NCBI RefSeq assembly: GCF_004664715.2 | Contig: NC_051065.1 | Coordinates: 150,680,826-150,744,825 of the forward strand | DNA length: 64,000 nt | Reading direction: 5' to 3' | DNA from: Peromyscus leucopus | Lineage: Eukaryota; Chordata; Mammalia; Rodentia; Cricetidae | Shown: piece by piece, positions 1 through 11,964 of the stretch | Numbering within the stretch: position 1 is the first letter of the stretch | How the letters are laid out: each line of letters opens with the position of its first letter | Translations under genes and position numbers: made by a program | Notes under the pieces: model-generated | The model's database searches: none | Seen by the model: only the letters and a program-made list of their open reading frames with translations | What the model was told of the DNA's origin: nothing

Positions 1-32
1 AGACCTTGTCTAAAAAAAAAGAAAAGAAAAGC

Positions 33-258
33 AGGGCTGCAAAGGTGGCTCAGCATTGAAGAGCACACACTGCGCTTTCAGAAGACCCATGTTTGGTTCC
101 CAGAACCCACGTGGAGGAGGCTAACAACTACCTATACCTCCAGCACTAGGGGATCTGACCTCTTCTGACCTTTGCAGGCATCTGCATTCAGAGTGCACAT
201 ACCCCCACATAGACATACATAGATATACATAGTTTAACCATATAATAAATCTTTAATG
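33..258 (+). repeat. B2-family SINE
   Basis: Carries 'ggtggctcagcattgaagag' followed by 'ggttcccagaacccacg' and an AATAAA-containing A-rich end, the B2/B3 pattern. Diverged. Confidence 0.75.
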
Positions 259-1333
259 AAAAAAAATATTTTTACTGAATTGGTATGTGTTAAAGAATTC
301 TATATCCCAAAGGGAACAAAATGTTCTACCAAGACAATAGTTTATCGTCTTCCAACTGAGAATGAAGTAAATATTCTTTGTTGTACATTCCACAGATAAA
401 TATTCGAAATTAATAAAAACTTGGAAGCTGATAAAATTGATATAATGAAAGGGAATAATCTCATTCTTCAAATCTAATAACTAGAATGCGTTTAGTTCTG
501 CTGTTGTAAATTTCCTCTTATTATGCTGTCTTCAGCCTCTTTCTGCTCCAAAAGTCATAAGGCTAAATGATGGCTATTATATATTTCTGTCCTCTTTCTG
601 CATTGCTTATTAATGGTAGGATTCTTTTGACAGTAACGTGGATATTCTTGACACATATAAGGTTATATCCCTATAAAAACTCACTCTAAATGGAAATTAT
701 TTTACCCCATCCTAATGTAGCTTAGCAATACAGAACAGTAGAATATTACTTCTTTACTCTTGTAATAATGAGAGTAGCTGACAGCTGTAGCTCATTGCTG
801 CTGTCCAGCATTATCAGAGAGTATCATACCATATTTTGCTATCCTGGCAATAGAGCAGAATTAGAAATTTACCTGGTGGCATGTGCCTTTAGTCTCATTT
901 ACCCAGGAGTCTGAAGTGGGAGACTCACTTGAGAATAACCTGGTCAGTAACAGCAGGACCCCAGCCTTCCAAAAATTGACTAGATATGCTGGTATACTTG
1001 TAATCCTTCCAAAAGTTGACTGGATGTATTGGTATATGCATATAATCCTAACACTGTGGAAACTGAGGCAGTAGAATCACAAGTTCAAGCCACCCTGACC
1101 TACATCACAAGACCTTGTCTCAAAACCAAAAACTTCAATGTACAGTTTTTTACTGAATATGTATTGATTTTGCACTATTATAAATTGGAAAGTTTTTGAT
1201 CTTGCCATTTTAAGTCAGGGGCTATCTCTGTATAATCTTTATGTAGACAAAACGAATTACTTGATAGTAATACATTTTTATGCCTTTTTGACCCTTGATT
1301 GGTTTTTGTTGTTTTGTTTTGTTTTGTTTTTCT

Positions 1334-1478
1334 CCTTCGGGACAGGATTTCTTTGTGTAGTTTTGGTGTCTGTCCTGGATCTCGCTCTGTAGACCAGGCT
1401 GGCATTGAACTCACAGAAATCCACCTGGCTCTGCCTCCCGAGTGCTGGGATTAAAGGCATGCGCCACCACCACCCCAC
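1334..1478 (-). repeat. B1 SINE (antisense)
   Basis: The reverse complement of the B1 body is visible, with 'gaccaggctggc' and 'gtgctgggattaaaggc', preceded by a T/GTTTT-rich run that is the A-tail read backwards. Confidence 0.9.
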
Positions 1479-1487
1479 TGGCTCACA

Positions 1488-1562
1488 GGTACCTTTTTCA
1501 GGTACTTAGTACCTTTGCAAGAGCTGCCAGTGTTCTTAACTGCTGAGCCATCTATCCAGCCC
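1488..1562 (-). repeat. B2 SINE 5' fragment (antisense)
   Basis: Reads 'aactgctgagccatctatcc' followed by 'agcccc', the reverse complement of the tRNA-derived B2 head. It directly follows the B1. Confidence 0.8.
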
Positions 1563-1818
1563 CTGACTGTACCTTATCGACATAAAGAATTTAGTCTTTT
1601 TATTTTTCCTTTTATTGTATTTTAATGTTTGATTCATAGCTATTTCATCATAACTCTTATTTATAGTATGTCCTAGCACAGTATACATTAAATGATAGAA
1701 GTATGCCATAACTAGACACATTTTTATTTCATTCTTCTGCATTCAAATTAGTAATCTTTTTAGTATATAATTTTACCAATGATAACTCATGGATTTGAAT
1801 TTTCCTTCATTATTATAG

Positions 1819-1902
1819 GTGCCACCAGTGGGTACTGAACTTCCAGCTGGCACTCTACCCTGTGAGCAGCTGACACCTTTTCCTGGACCTTCTCTAACTC
1901 AG
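1819..1902 (+). CDS. WNK1: WNK1 coding exon a
   Basis: 84 bp, phase 0 to phase 0, 28 residues starting VPPVGTELPAGTLP and ending GPSLTQ. The acceptor is ttattatag and the donor is gtactt. It belongs to the Ser/Pro-rich linker between the kinase region and the RFxV cluster. The residues agree with the known WNK1 protein apart from a few changes. Confidence 0.95.
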
Positions 1903-3926
1903 GTACTTCTAACTTGGCAGATTACTTTCTACTCCCCTGCTTTCCTTCATAGAATTTGTGTAAATTCTCCACTGCACAATCTTGGCTTCCACCCTATTTT
2001 TCGGCTGTGATTTGGTAATACTGTTCTTTTAAATTATATCTGGTAGGTTGGCATGGTAGCACATGCCTTTAATCACATCATTCAGGTGGATCTGTGAGTT
2101 CTAGGCATTCAGTGCTACATAGGGAGACTCTGCCTCAAACAAATGAATAAATAATAAACTGTATTTGGCTATACTAGTCAGATCTGACTTAATATATAAA
2201 GTAGAAAGCAGTCAAAGAAGACACTTGATGTCAACTTCAAGCTTCTACACGCATGTATATAAACACACACACCAAAGCACCACAGTCACACACACAAATA
2301 AAATGAAATTTTGAAAGGGTGGGTGGCGGGGAGTAAGGTAAAGCTTCTAAGCCATTGTAGAAATAAAGAGTTGTATGTAGTCAGAATTTACCTGGGAGTT
2401 CTGAATTAGAAGAGACCCATAAGTTGGCATTCTTGAAACCTCTGAAACCCCTCACTCCACCCTGAGAGTTCTTTACTTTTCCTTAAAGTTCTGTGCTCAC
2501 TCTGTTTAAAGAAAGGAACCATGAGCCAGGCTTGGTAGAACGGGTCTATAATCCCACCACTTGGGTGGGTCAAGCAAAAGACTAGTGAGTATGAGGAGAC
2601 CTGGTCTGCAGAGCAAGTCCCTGTCTAGAGGGAGAAGGATGGGAAGCACGTGGGTGACTGACACACCTTTTCTTTGGGCTTACAAGTTTTTCCTTATGTA
2701 TTTAGAATTTTATTAGTGAAATAAATTGAAGTGCAGAATGCTCATACTTACCTATAATATTTAAGTTATTTATTTTCCCCACCACTAGAAAGCACTTGTT
2801 CTAAATCCATTATAAACATGAAAAAGCTTCTGACATGAGGTAGCAAGTAAATTTGAAATATTTGTAATTCCTTTTTAATTATGTATCAGAAAAGTATTAC
2901 AGATTGCTTACATTAGAAGCCCAGTATGAATTTATCCCTACTTCTTTATTCCTCATTTTCAGTAGAACATGGTAGGGTAAGGAACTTGCCACAAGAGTGC
3001 CACTCCAATGGAGAACACACTCTACACAGAACACAGCCCAGCCATAAAATTTCAAGAGAAAAGGATGTATAATGCAAGGTCTATAAATTGGGAATGTATT
3101 TTTTTTTAGCCTGTTTCTCATTAGAAACATGTATTCAGAAGCCTGGCACCATGCTGTGGGAGTATCACTTGAACCCCCAGGAATTTGAGACCAAACTAGG
3201 AAACATAGCAAGACACATAACTCAGCATCCAGATTTCTAAGGGAAGGTAAAGTGTAATGAGAAAGATGTGGAGTTAATGGATAAAAGCTTGCATATAGGA
3301 AAGAAAGATGACAAGGTTAGATGCAGGATTAGAGCTTATGCCAAAAGTAGAAAGAAGGTACTTGAGTTATACACTAGTGAGGCATAGTACCTCCTTACTA
3401 TCATTAATGAGAAAAGGAAGTATACTCTTAATATAGAACAGAATATATATCCATTGATAGTGACTGCATGTGTAAATGCTATCTCTTAATCAAAGAGCAG
3501 TTCCCAGAAAAATGTATGAAATTAAGAAAGAGCCGGACATGGCAGTAGAAGTACTCAGGACGCTAATCCAGGGTCAGCCTGAACTACACAGCACAAAACA
3601 TGTTTTTTTAAAAAAAGAAAGAAAAGGAGTATGGGGGAAAAATCTAACAGTAGATTCTGATATGCTTTTTGGAATGTATTTTTAAATAGAAGACAGTAAA
3701 TTCCCTGACATTAAACATAGCAGATAAGAAAGATGATTTTGAAGCTACAAAAGCATAGATTCCTAAGGACTGATAATACTGACAACTTGATAAATCATCC
3801 TGTTACACCTACAACAAATACTGTGTTGTGATCTAAAACATAAAAAAAATGTTCTGTATCAATTAATTATATATAGTGACTGAAGCTGCTAAACAATTTA
3901 CAATGCTGTAACTGTTTTTTGTTTAG
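1903..3926 (+). other. WNK1: WNK1 intron
   Basis: Holds degraded B1-like stretches (about 2045-2150 and 2520-2640), a short CA-rich patch near 2255-2300 and otherwise AT-rich unique DNA. I see no coding-like segment. Confidence 0.75.
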
Positions 3927-4010
3927 TCCCAGCAACCACTAGAAGACCTTGATGCTCAATTAAGAAGAACACTCAGTCCAGAGACTATTACAGTGACGTC
4001 TGCAGTTGGT
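3927..4010 (+). CDS. WNK1: WNK1 coding exon b
   Basis: 84 bp, phase 0 to 0, 28 residues SQQPLEDLDAQLRRTLSPET followed by ITVTSAVG. The acceptor is tgtttag and the donor is gtaagt. The LRRTLSPE segment is highly conserved in WNK1 and resembles a phosphorylation site; which kinase would act on it is not known from the sequence. Confidence 0.96.
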
Positions 4011-4309
4011 GTAAGTTTTTAAAGCCTTGATAAAAACTGCTTCAAATTGTTATCTAGAGCACAAACTATAATCTAGACTATAAATACCATAATTCCTATT
4101 CAGTCATTGTCAACAGAAATGGCACAGATTAATCAAAGATTAATTCTGACCCCCTAATGTAACTATGGAAAGGATATCAGAGATACTTGTTTTATTTCTT
4201 TACCTCTGGGTAGATTATATTGCAGATCGATTAGCAATTTTGTGTTTATGCTTTGGAAAAGGTTAAACAAACCCCTGTGACAATATTTTGATTAAAACTC
4301 CTTTCCAGC

Positions 4310-4446
4310 CAGGTGGTAGTAGTGCAAGGCTTTAACCCAAGCACTTGAGAGGCAGAGTCAGGGGGATCTCTGAATTGAAGGCTAGCCTGGTGTACAAAGC
4401 AGATTCCAGGAGAGCCAAAGCTACACAGAGAAACCCTGTTTCAAAA
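4310..4446 (+). repeat. B1 SINE
   Basis: 'gccaggtggtagtagtgcaa' through 'gagaaaccctgtttcaaaag'. Moderately diverged, in the WNK1 intron. A partial B2 on plus follows at about 4503-4620. Confidence 0.85.
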
Positions 4447-4502
4447 GACCCATATATATTCCAGTAAATATCTAATCTACACTACTTAAATATCTTGTTA
4501 GA

Positions 4503-4620
4503 GGGACTAGAGAGATGGCTCAGCAATTAAGTACCCTTGCTACTCTTGGAGAAGAACAGAGTTCAGTTCCTAGCAGCTCACAGTGGCATGTAACTCAACC
4601 TTCAGGGAATCCAATGCCTT
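4503..4620 (+). repeat. B2 SINE (partial)
   Basis: 'ctagagagatggctcagcaa' then 'agttcagttcctagcagctc', a 3'-truncated B2. Confidence 0.8.
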
Positions 4621-4934
4621 TTTTTTTTGCTTCTGCTGGCAATTTTCTTTTTCTTTTTTAAATCCTGTGAGTAAAAGTAAGAAAGCAGTAGAGAGTTATG
4701 ATTCAGTGCTTCTTCCTAAAAGCTTCCTATCTATATCTCACACCTTTAGGTTTTAAAAGAAAAAACAAACAAAAAAAATCAAATAAAAAAACGCACTCTT
4801 TAAACAGAAGTATCTCATCATATATACTATATTTCTGCCATTTTACATAGACCAGAGAAAAAGATGACAAAGCAAAGTTGTAAGAATGATTAAAACTGAA
4901 GATTCTGTGGTATCTGTGTGTATGTGTTTTGCAG

Positions 4935-4995
4935 CCTGTGTCCACGATGGCTTCAACGGCAGTTACAGAAGCAGGAACACAGCCTCAAAAGGATG
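4935..4995 (+). CDS. WNK1: WNK1 coding exon c
   Basis: 61 bp, phase 0 to 1, encoding PVSTMASTAVTEAGTQPQKD plus one base. The acceptor is ttttgcag and the donor is gtgaga. Compared with the human protein the N-terminal part is less conserved, while EAGTQPQK is kept. Confidence 0.94.
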
Positions 4996-5545
4996 GTGAG
5001 ACACCTCCTTCTTTTGTTTTATTAAGCCTAGTTCTACCTGTAATTAATCATATAGTTTACTGTTTAAAAGGTACATTTTTGAGATTGTTGTGCACTTTAG
5101 GCTGTTAAATATAACATTCATGTGTTTTCAATACTGAGGAGGAAATATTAGTTGATTAATGAGGATTATTGGAGTGAAGAGGTACATATAATGAACATTG
5201 TATGATTTCATAGCATAAAATCATTTGTTATTAGTTAGGCAAGAACCTTGCTATAAGACATTAATTTTAAAATGCAGGTATATTTATAAAAAGAAATTTG
5301 GGCAAAAAAAATTTGGGCAGTTTGCAAGTCTAAGTGTAGTGATGTGCCTCTATAATCTTTGCACTCAGTATGCAGAGGCAGGATAATTTTGAGTAGAAGG
5401 CCAGACTGGGCAACATAGTTAAAGTAAAGCCTGGCTTACTTTACAGCTAGATACTGTCTCAAGGGCAAAGAAAGAGGGAGGGGTGGTCAATTTACAGGTA
5501 ACTTATTAATATTTCTTCTTCTTTTTTTTTTTTTCTTTTTTTTCT

Positions 5546-5687
5546 TCAAGACAGGGTTTCTCCGTGTAGTTTTGGTGCCTGTCCTGGATCTCGCTCTGTA
5601 GACCAGGCTGGCCTCGAACTCACAGAGATCTACCTGTCTCTGCCTCCCAAGTGCTGGGATTAAAGGTGTATGCTACCACCACCCAGC
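5546..5687 (-). repeat. B1 SINE (antisense)
   Basis: 'gacagggtttctccgtgtag', 'gtcctggatctcgctctgta' and 'gctgggattaaaggtg' are visible, the cricetid-style B1 body read backwards. Confidence 0.92.
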
Positions 5688-5938
5688 TCTTTTTAACATT
5701 TCTAAAACTGACTGTTTAATTAATATATATATATTTGCTCATAGATAAAAATAAAAGATACTGCTAGGTGGTGGTGGCACAAACTTTTAATCCCAGCACT
5801 TGGGAGGCTATGACAGAAACCCTGTCTCAAAACACAAAAAAAGAAAAAAGTTACTAATTTATCAATTTGGACATTATTATTTTTATTTTTCTATGCAGTC
5901 ACATTCTGAATTGGCTCTCATTAAAAATAGTAGAAATC

Positions 5939-6085
5939 GCAGGGCGGTGGTGATGCATGCGTTTAACCCCAGCACTTGGGAGGCAGAGGCAGGCGGATCT
6001 CTGTGTTTGAAGCCAACCTGGGCTACAGAGTGAGTTCCAGGAAAGGCGCCAAAGCTACACAGAGAAACCCTGTATTGAAAAAAAT
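5939..6085 (+). repeat. B1 SINE
   Basis: 'gcagggcggtggtgatgcat' to 'cacagagaaaccctg', with the 'aggaaaggcgccaaagctac' variant body. Confidence 0.92.
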
Positions 6086-6465
6086 CCCCCCCCCCAAAAA
6101 AAAGTAGAAATCAGTAAAAAAAAGACTAGAAAGTCTAAACATGAACAAAGTAGATTTTCAATATATATTAGATGCCTTGAATATATACAACAAAAACTGA
6201 TGTTCAGCCCAGGGCTGGGATTGAAACCTTACAGGTACAAATCCCTAGGTTCAATCTACGTCACTTGAGGGTGTCAGGGAGAGCACCAATTAAAGGGAAT
6301 GTAGAAGATAGGTGCAGTCCCCCAACTCAGGAGGATTGCCATGAGTTGCAAGCCAGTGTGGGCTACAGTGTCATCCTTGTCTCAGAGAAACAAAACAGGA
6401 AGGAGGGATGTAAAATCTGAAAAGATGACTTTCTAAACCTGTAAGAAGAGTTATTGTTTGTTTGT

Positions 6466-6612
6466 TTGAGGTAGGGTCTCTACATAGCCCTGGCTGTCCT
6501 GGAACTCATTATGTACACTGTGCTGGCCTCAAACACAGAGATTTGCCTGCCTCTGCCTCTGCCTCTGCCTCCTGAGTGCTGGGACTAAAGGTGTGTGCCT
6601 CCACACCTGGCA
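6466..6612 (-). repeat. B1 SINE (antisense)
   Basis: 'gaggtagggtctctacatag' to 'aggtgtgtgcctccacacct'. An older B1 with a small (CTCTGC)n expansion near 6545-6575. Confidence 0.82.
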
Positions 6613-6752
6613 AGATAGGATGTTTTAATAAATGGTTTGGGGCAATTGTATAGTCATCTGGATAAAGCCAAGCCAAGGTAAAATTCTAAATGAAGCACAG
6701 ATGAAACATCATAACATGTCAATCTAGAAATCATAAAAGTCTTTGTGTGTGT

Positions 6753-6800
6753 AGATAGGTAGGTAGGTAGGTAGGTAGGTAGACAGACAGATAGATAGAT
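6753..6800. repeat. TAGG/ACAG/TAGA tetranucleotide microsatellite
   Basis: Consecutive 'tagg' units pass into 'acag' and 'taga' units, a simple compound repeat in a WNK1 intron. Confidence 0.95.
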
Positions 6801-8305
6801 ATGGAAACGTCATAAACCCATTTTTCAGTATTTAATTGAAGCACATTAAAAAATAGTAAAACCTCCTAAATACTTAAGAACAATATTTATACTTTCTCCC
6901 CCAACTATCTAGAGCAGAGTCCAGAACCATTTTGTTGTTGTTGTGTGTGTTTGTTTGTTTGTTTGTTTGTTTTTAATAGAAAGGGTAGCCTAGGATAGCC
7001 TGGAACTTACTATGTAGTTAAGGATTATCTTGAACTCCTGATTCTCCTGCTTCCACCTTCTGAGTGCTATAATTACTGACATGTGCTACCATGTCCAATT
7101 GAAACTTTTTTTTAAGGCCAGATACTAAACTTTTTAAAAAGGCTTTTCAGATCAACAGTCTCTGTGAAATCATATTCCAAACTAACAGCAACTAATAATA
7201 CATAAATGGATGAGCTTGACTATGTTCTGATAAAATATATGTGTAAAAATGGACAGTAAGCAGAATTTGTTCCACTAATCACAGTTTTCTAATTCCTAAT
7301 ACAGAGGAATGAGTTACTAAGTCCGGTACAACCCAGAGGAGGCAGTAGTAGTCTTTTAGAATGACAAGATCTCACTATGAAGATAAAGAGTTCCTAAAAT
7401 TGAACACAGACTGGCAAATGATATAAAAAATAAACTTATATATGAAAATGCTTTTTGTTATTGTTGTTGGGTTTTTTTTGGGGGGGGGGGAGTTGTAGCC
7501 TTGGCTGTCTTAGAATTCACTCTGTAGACTAGGCTGACTTTGAACTCCTCTGAGTTCCTCCTGCCTCTGCCTCCTAAGTGCTAGGATTAAAGACATGTTA
7601 TATGAAAATACTTAATAACAAAAATACAAAACAAAACTATAAGCAATAGCATTTCTCAGCCTCATTGGAAAAAGCCTCTGGAAGTCAGTTTAGTAGTATC
7701 TGTCAAAGTTGTAGTCCACAGCTCTATAGGAGACTATTCTTAGACAAATTTGAATATAGGAAGAAAGACCAATGTAGTGTGATGGCTCGGCAAGCAGAAA
7801 CGTCTGTCAACCTGAGTTTGAGCTTTGAGATTCATAAGGTGAGAAAGAGAACCAACTGCCATAAGTTGGTTCCACGGCACACAAGTGTACACACATACAC
7901 ACACACAAAATAAATAAATGTAATTGTTTGTGTGTGTGTGTTTTTAAAGTTACAAGCTGATCTTGCCTGGTGAGGTAACTCAGAGATTAAAAGCGCTTGC
8001 TTAGCAAGCCTGACAACCTACTTTCTCTGTCTCCAGGATCTACACTATAAATAGAGAGCTGAGTCCTGAAAGTTGTCCTCTGACATGTGCTGTTGTACAT
8101 GCAAGCCCATACTCACATACAGACATCATAAACAAACCATTATAATAACTAAAAGTTTTAAAACAAAGCCTTAGCTGTTTTGTGGTCAGCCTGAGCTAGC
8201 AGATTATCTTGAAAGGTGGGGGAGATCTTCAATGTCATTTCAGGTGAGATTAGAAAGAGATGTTAATTTGCTTCTACCTTCTGTTACTTGTTTCTGTTTC
8301 TCAAG

Positions 8306-8370
8306 GCACTGAAGGCCATGTCCTAGCAACTAGTTCAGGAGCTGGTGTTGTTAAGATGGGACGGTTTCAG
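8306..8370 (+). CDS. WNK1: WNK1 coding exon d
   Basis: 65 bp, phase 1 to 0, encoding (G)TEGHVLATSSGAGVVKMGRFQ. The acceptor is ctcaag and the donor is gtaaga. The exon stops inside the first RFxV motif: RFQ is here and the valine is the first codon of the next exon. RFxV motifs dock the conserved C-terminal domain of OSR1/SPAK, so skipping this exon would remove one docking site. The start of the exon differs from the human residues more than the LATSSGAG part does. Confidence 0.95.
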
Positions 8371-10216
8371 GTAAGATGATCATTTCATTTGGCTGGCCCT
8401 CTTTTGGGGCCAAACCTGGTGGCATGAGCTGTATTCCCAGATAGTTGGTTGGGAACCTGAAGCAGGAGGTCTTCCTTGGACTACAAAGTGAATTCAAGTC
8501 TAGACTCGTAACTTAGTGAGATCCTTTCTCAAAATTAAAGTAAAATAAGAATTAGAATATGCTCAGGGGTAGGACACTTACGTAGCATGTTCAAGACTCT
8601 CGGTTCAATCCCAAGTAACACCCAGAAGGGTAACACATACTACCTATGTATTTGGGACTACTTATACAATTTTATATATCATTTTATAGCTCTCTATTGT
8701 TTACCTCTCATAAACCATAAGTACTAATATTGAAGAAAATGCAGACTCCTATTTTCTTCCACCTACCGCTCTACTAGCTACTGCTTCTCGAAATGGTCTT
8801 TTCTAGACCCCTTTTCCCAACTGCTGTTCCGTTTACCTAGACATCTCTTCTGTTCCTGGTTATTATAATTTTCCTTACTATTTTATATTTTATATTTATA
8901 TACTATTAAAATTTTCCTTAACTATTACTAAGAAAAGTAATAGTAAACATTTATGTCTAAAAATAGTTTCCATATTTAAGATATTTTTCTTAGTATTCAG
9001 TCCTAAAGTAAAGTCAGCATCAAGTGATACTACATTTTAATTCCCAGCTTGATCCAACCAGTGAGTTTTCTGGCTCTTGGTACATATAAAACTGTTTTCA
9101 CAACCACTTCAAAATTATTTTTGAGATAGTCCTTGGAGTTGGAGATTATAGGTGATTAATTTTAATTTGCAAACTTCTAAGAGTTTGTGATGGGCTGCAT
9201 TTATATGATCAAGTCGGGGCAGGGATCTGGAGTTTAATACTGTTGGATATAATCTATTCATAAGAAACATTCAAGATCCTGTAACCTGTTATTTATATTT
9301 TGACTGAGACATGAATTTGAGTTGTGTAGGTGAAGTTTTCCTGGTCCTGCCTGACCCACAGTCAGGACATATCTCTCTCACCCGCCAGTCCCGCAGCCAA
9401 GTAAACACACAGAGACTTATATTGCTTACAAACTATAGCCATGGCAAGCTTCTTGCTATCTAGATCTTATATCTTAAATTAACCCATTTCTATAACTCTA
9501 TACCTTGCCACATGGCTTGTGGCTTACTGGTATCCTAACATCTGCTTCTCATGGTGGCAGCGGCTGGCAGCGTCTCCTCCTCAGCCTTTCACTTCGTGGC
9601 ATTCTCTCTGTCTCTATACTTTCTTTGGGTGGGCTTGGCAGGACCCTGAGAGAAACTCTCCAGTTACAGAATTTGTGTCACATGAGAGGTAAAAATGAAT
9701 CATTTATTCAGCAGCCCCAAGAATGTACATCTCAGTACTGAAGTGATGTCCTCTGTAATAGGTGTTGAGTTTACTTCACAATGATTGAAAAGACTGTGAA
9801 AAGAGATTCCACAGGTTCACTGGGGAATTAGTCGTTCCTCCTTTCACCCTCATCCCCTGCCCCACTCTACCCAAGTGTGCTGGGATTACATGCGTGCACT
9901 GCCAGCCCCGGGCTACTTGGTGCTGGGGATCTCACCAAGGGCCTCATTCATACCAGGCAAGCATTCTGCATGCTACAAATTGAACAACAACTCCTCCCCC
10001 CTCCCTCCCTCCCCCCCCCTCTTTCTCCCCCCACCCCCCTTAGAAAAAGTTTTATTATATCATCATGGCTAGCCTGGAATTTGCTTTTTAGACCATGGTG
10101 GCTTCAAACTTACCAAGATCTACCTGCCTCTACCTCCAAAGTGCTAGGGTTAAAGTCATGTACCACTTTCCCCAGGGACATCATTTTTAATCCACTTCAT
10201 TCTCTTTTTCCATCAG
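8371..10216 (+). other. WNK1: WNK1 intron with partial LTR
   Basis: Holds an old SINE (about 8406-8545), an ID-like tRNA-derived stretch (about 8550-8640), AT-rich unique DNA, a partial LTR (about 9325-9620), a C-rich low-complexity run (about 9990-10040) and an antisense SINE remnant (about 10045-10170) just before the next exon. Confidence 0.75.
9325..9620 (-). mobile_element. Partial LTR, same superfamily as the 25 kb and 57 kb LTRs
   Basis: Shares 'cccgccagtcccgcagc', 'cagagacttatattgc', 'cttatatcttaaattaaccc' and 'ccttgccacatggcttgtgg' with the LTRs at 57311 and 25329, in the same orientation (LTR sense on minus). Similarity fades near 9620, so the 5' part of the LTR appears lost or replaced. 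No internal retroelement region adjoins it. Confidence 0.8.
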
Positions 10217-10878
10217 GTTTCAGTTACAATGGATGATGCTCCGAAAGAGCGTAAAAATAGGTCAGAAGATACAAAGTCGGTTCATTTTGAATCTAGCACA
10301 TCAGAGTCATCAGTTCTTTCAAGTAGTAGTCCAGAGAGTACCCTGGTAAAGCCAGAGCCTAATGGAATAACTATCCCTGGCATGTCCTTAGATGTGCCAG
10401 ACAGCACCCACCAAACACCTGCCCCAGAAGCCAAGTCAGAAACAGAGCAGCCTACCAAGGTTGGACGTTTTCAAGTGACAACTACAGCAAACAAAGTGGG
10501 TCGTTTCTCTGTTTCAAGAACCGAGGACAAGGTCACAGAGCTCAAAAAAGAGGGACCAGTGACCTCTCCTCCTTTCAGAGATTCAGAACAAACGATTAGT
10601 CCTGCTGTGATACCAAAGAAGGAGAAGCCTGAGCTGGCAGAGCCTTCCCATCTGAATGGGCCCTCTTCTGACCTGGAGGCTGCCTTTCTCAGTAGGGGTA
10701 CAGAGGATGGCTCCGGTAGTCCACACTCTCCCCCTCACTTGTGTTCCAAGAGTCTTCCCATCCAGAGTCTAAGCCAGAGCCTTAGTAATTCATTCAACTC
10801 CTCTTACATGAGTAGTGACAATGAGTCGGACATTGAAGATGAAGACTTAAGGTTAGAACTGCGACGACTACGAGAAAA
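10217..10878 (+). CDS. WNK1: WNK1 large coding exon e (RFxV cluster)
   Basis: 662 bp, phase 0 to 2, about 220 residues. It opens with VSVTMDD, completing the RFQV motif from the previous exon. It holds two more docking motifs, KVGRFQV (near residue 77 of the exon) and KVGRFSV (near 91). The middle is Ser/Pro/Glu-rich (SSTSESSVLSSSSPESTLVK), typical of disordered phosphorylated linkers. The end is acidic (SSDNESDIEDEDLRLELRRL) and leads into the coiled coil of the next exon. The exon matches the known WNK1 sequence across nearly its whole length. The donor is gtaagt; the last two bases AA plus the next A give lysine. Confidence 0.98.
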
Positions 10879-11679
10879 GTAAGTCATTTTTTTCCCTCTA
10901 AAATAGTGGCTGGTTTTGTATCTCAACCCTGGTATTAAAAGCTTTTCAATACAGATGCTGATCTCACATTCCTTTTAAACAGGAAGTGATACATAAAAGC
11001 TAAAATTACCTGATTCATTGGGTTGTCCTGTAATCATCAGCATCCATGGCTTTTCTAGTTTTAGGGTTTCTGGAGCACCGTTATATTGTTACATTATTTT
11101 TGTTAATGGTACCTTTAAAGAAAGATGTTTATTTATGTGTTATTTATTTTGCCTGCATGTATGTATGTACACCATGTGCGTACCCTGCGCCCATGGAGGA
11201 CAGAAGACAGTATCATTCTCTGAAACTGGAGTTACATACAGATGGTTGTTAGCTGTAATGTGGGTGCTGGCAACTGAATCAAGGTCCTCTACAAAAGGAG
11301 AAAGTGCTCTTAATGGCTGAACCATCTCTTCAATTCTGTTAATATCTATAACATGAATCTAATAATAGCACTACAATGTATAATTATGTTTATACTTTTG
11401 CTAATTGTCACATGGATCACAGTAACAAATTTACCTACCCTCTGTATGGACTCCTATCTTTTTTCTCTACCATGCTGTTATCTAGACTAGGAGTTTACTG
11501 GAATGTGTCTTGTGTATAAAGACCAGCAAAATGAATTGTCAAACTAGAATCTCATAGCACCTTTAAGAAAAGGGTTCATAGCTGTGTAAACACTGGAATG
11601 CAGATTTAGGAATATGCTTTAACTCTTACTTGAAACAACAATGGTTATATTTTTATCCATATTTGGCTATCTTTTATAG
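10879..11679 (+). other. WNK1: WNK1 intron with antisense B3/B2 SINE
   Basis: An antisense B3/B2-type SINE lies at about 11115-11340 ('gcctgcatgtatgtatgtac', 'gtgggtgctggcaactgaat', 'ggctgaaccatctcttcaat'). The remainder is unique AT-rich DNA. Confidence 0.78.
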
Positions 11680-11882
11680 ACATCTTAAAGAGATTCAGGA
11701 CCTGCAAAGTCGCCAGAAACATGAAATTGAATCTCTGTATACCAAACTGGGCAAGGTTCCCCCTGCTGTCATTATTCCGCCAGCTGCTCCTCTGTCAGGG
11801 AGAAGAAGGCGACCTACTAAAAGCAAAGGCAGTAAATCTAGTCGCAGCAGCTCCTTGGGCAATAAAAGCCCACAGCTTTCAG
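11680..11882 (+). CDS. WNK1: WNK1 coding exon f (coiled coil, basic region)
   Basis: 203 bp, phase 2 to 1. It encodes (K)HLKEIQDLQSRQKHEIESL, a heptad-like coiled coil, then GKVPPAVIIPPAAPLSG, then the strongly basic GRRRRPTKSKGSKSSRSSS and ends SPQLSG. The coiled coil is known to take part in WNK oligomerisation; the basic Ser-rich tract looks like a phosphorylation or nuclear-type signal, which is inference. The acceptor is ttttatag and the donor gtaaaa is weak (no +5 G), consistent with variable splicing downstream. Read-through adds KKPWAKSSQPPCM and then a stop. Confidence 0.97.
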
Positions 11883-11964
11883 GTAAAAAGCCCTGGGCCA
11901 AGTCAAGTCAACCACCATGTATGTAACCTGTTGAACATTTGTTAACTTTTATTAAATTTCAAAG

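Larger units (their letters stand above)
1..1818 (+). other. WNK1: WNK1 intron (3' part) with SINEs
   Basis: Non-coding DNA before the first WNK1 exon of the window. It holds a B2-type SINE on plus (about 33-258), a degraded B1-like stretch (about 880-1130), a B1 on minus (1334-1478) and a B2 head on minus (1488-1562). The rest is AT-rich unique sequence in which I see no exon. Confidence 0.8.
4996..8305 (+). other. WNK1: WNK1 intron, SINE-rich
   Basis: About 3.3 kb. It holds B1 copies on minus (5546-5687, 6466-6612) and plus (about 5763-5838, 5939-6085), a TAGG/TAGA tetranucleotide repeat (6753-6800), a GTTT repeat (about 6950-6972), older SINE remnants near 6965-7110 and 7490-7600, and a B2-like stretch near 7780-7920. 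No exon-like segment is seen. Confidence 0.75.

Noticed and set aside
10229..10882. Taking ATG at 10229 as a start codon of a separate 217-residue protein
   Set aside because: This is the internal WNK1 exon; the frame enters from 10217 through a good acceptor and leaves through a GT donor.
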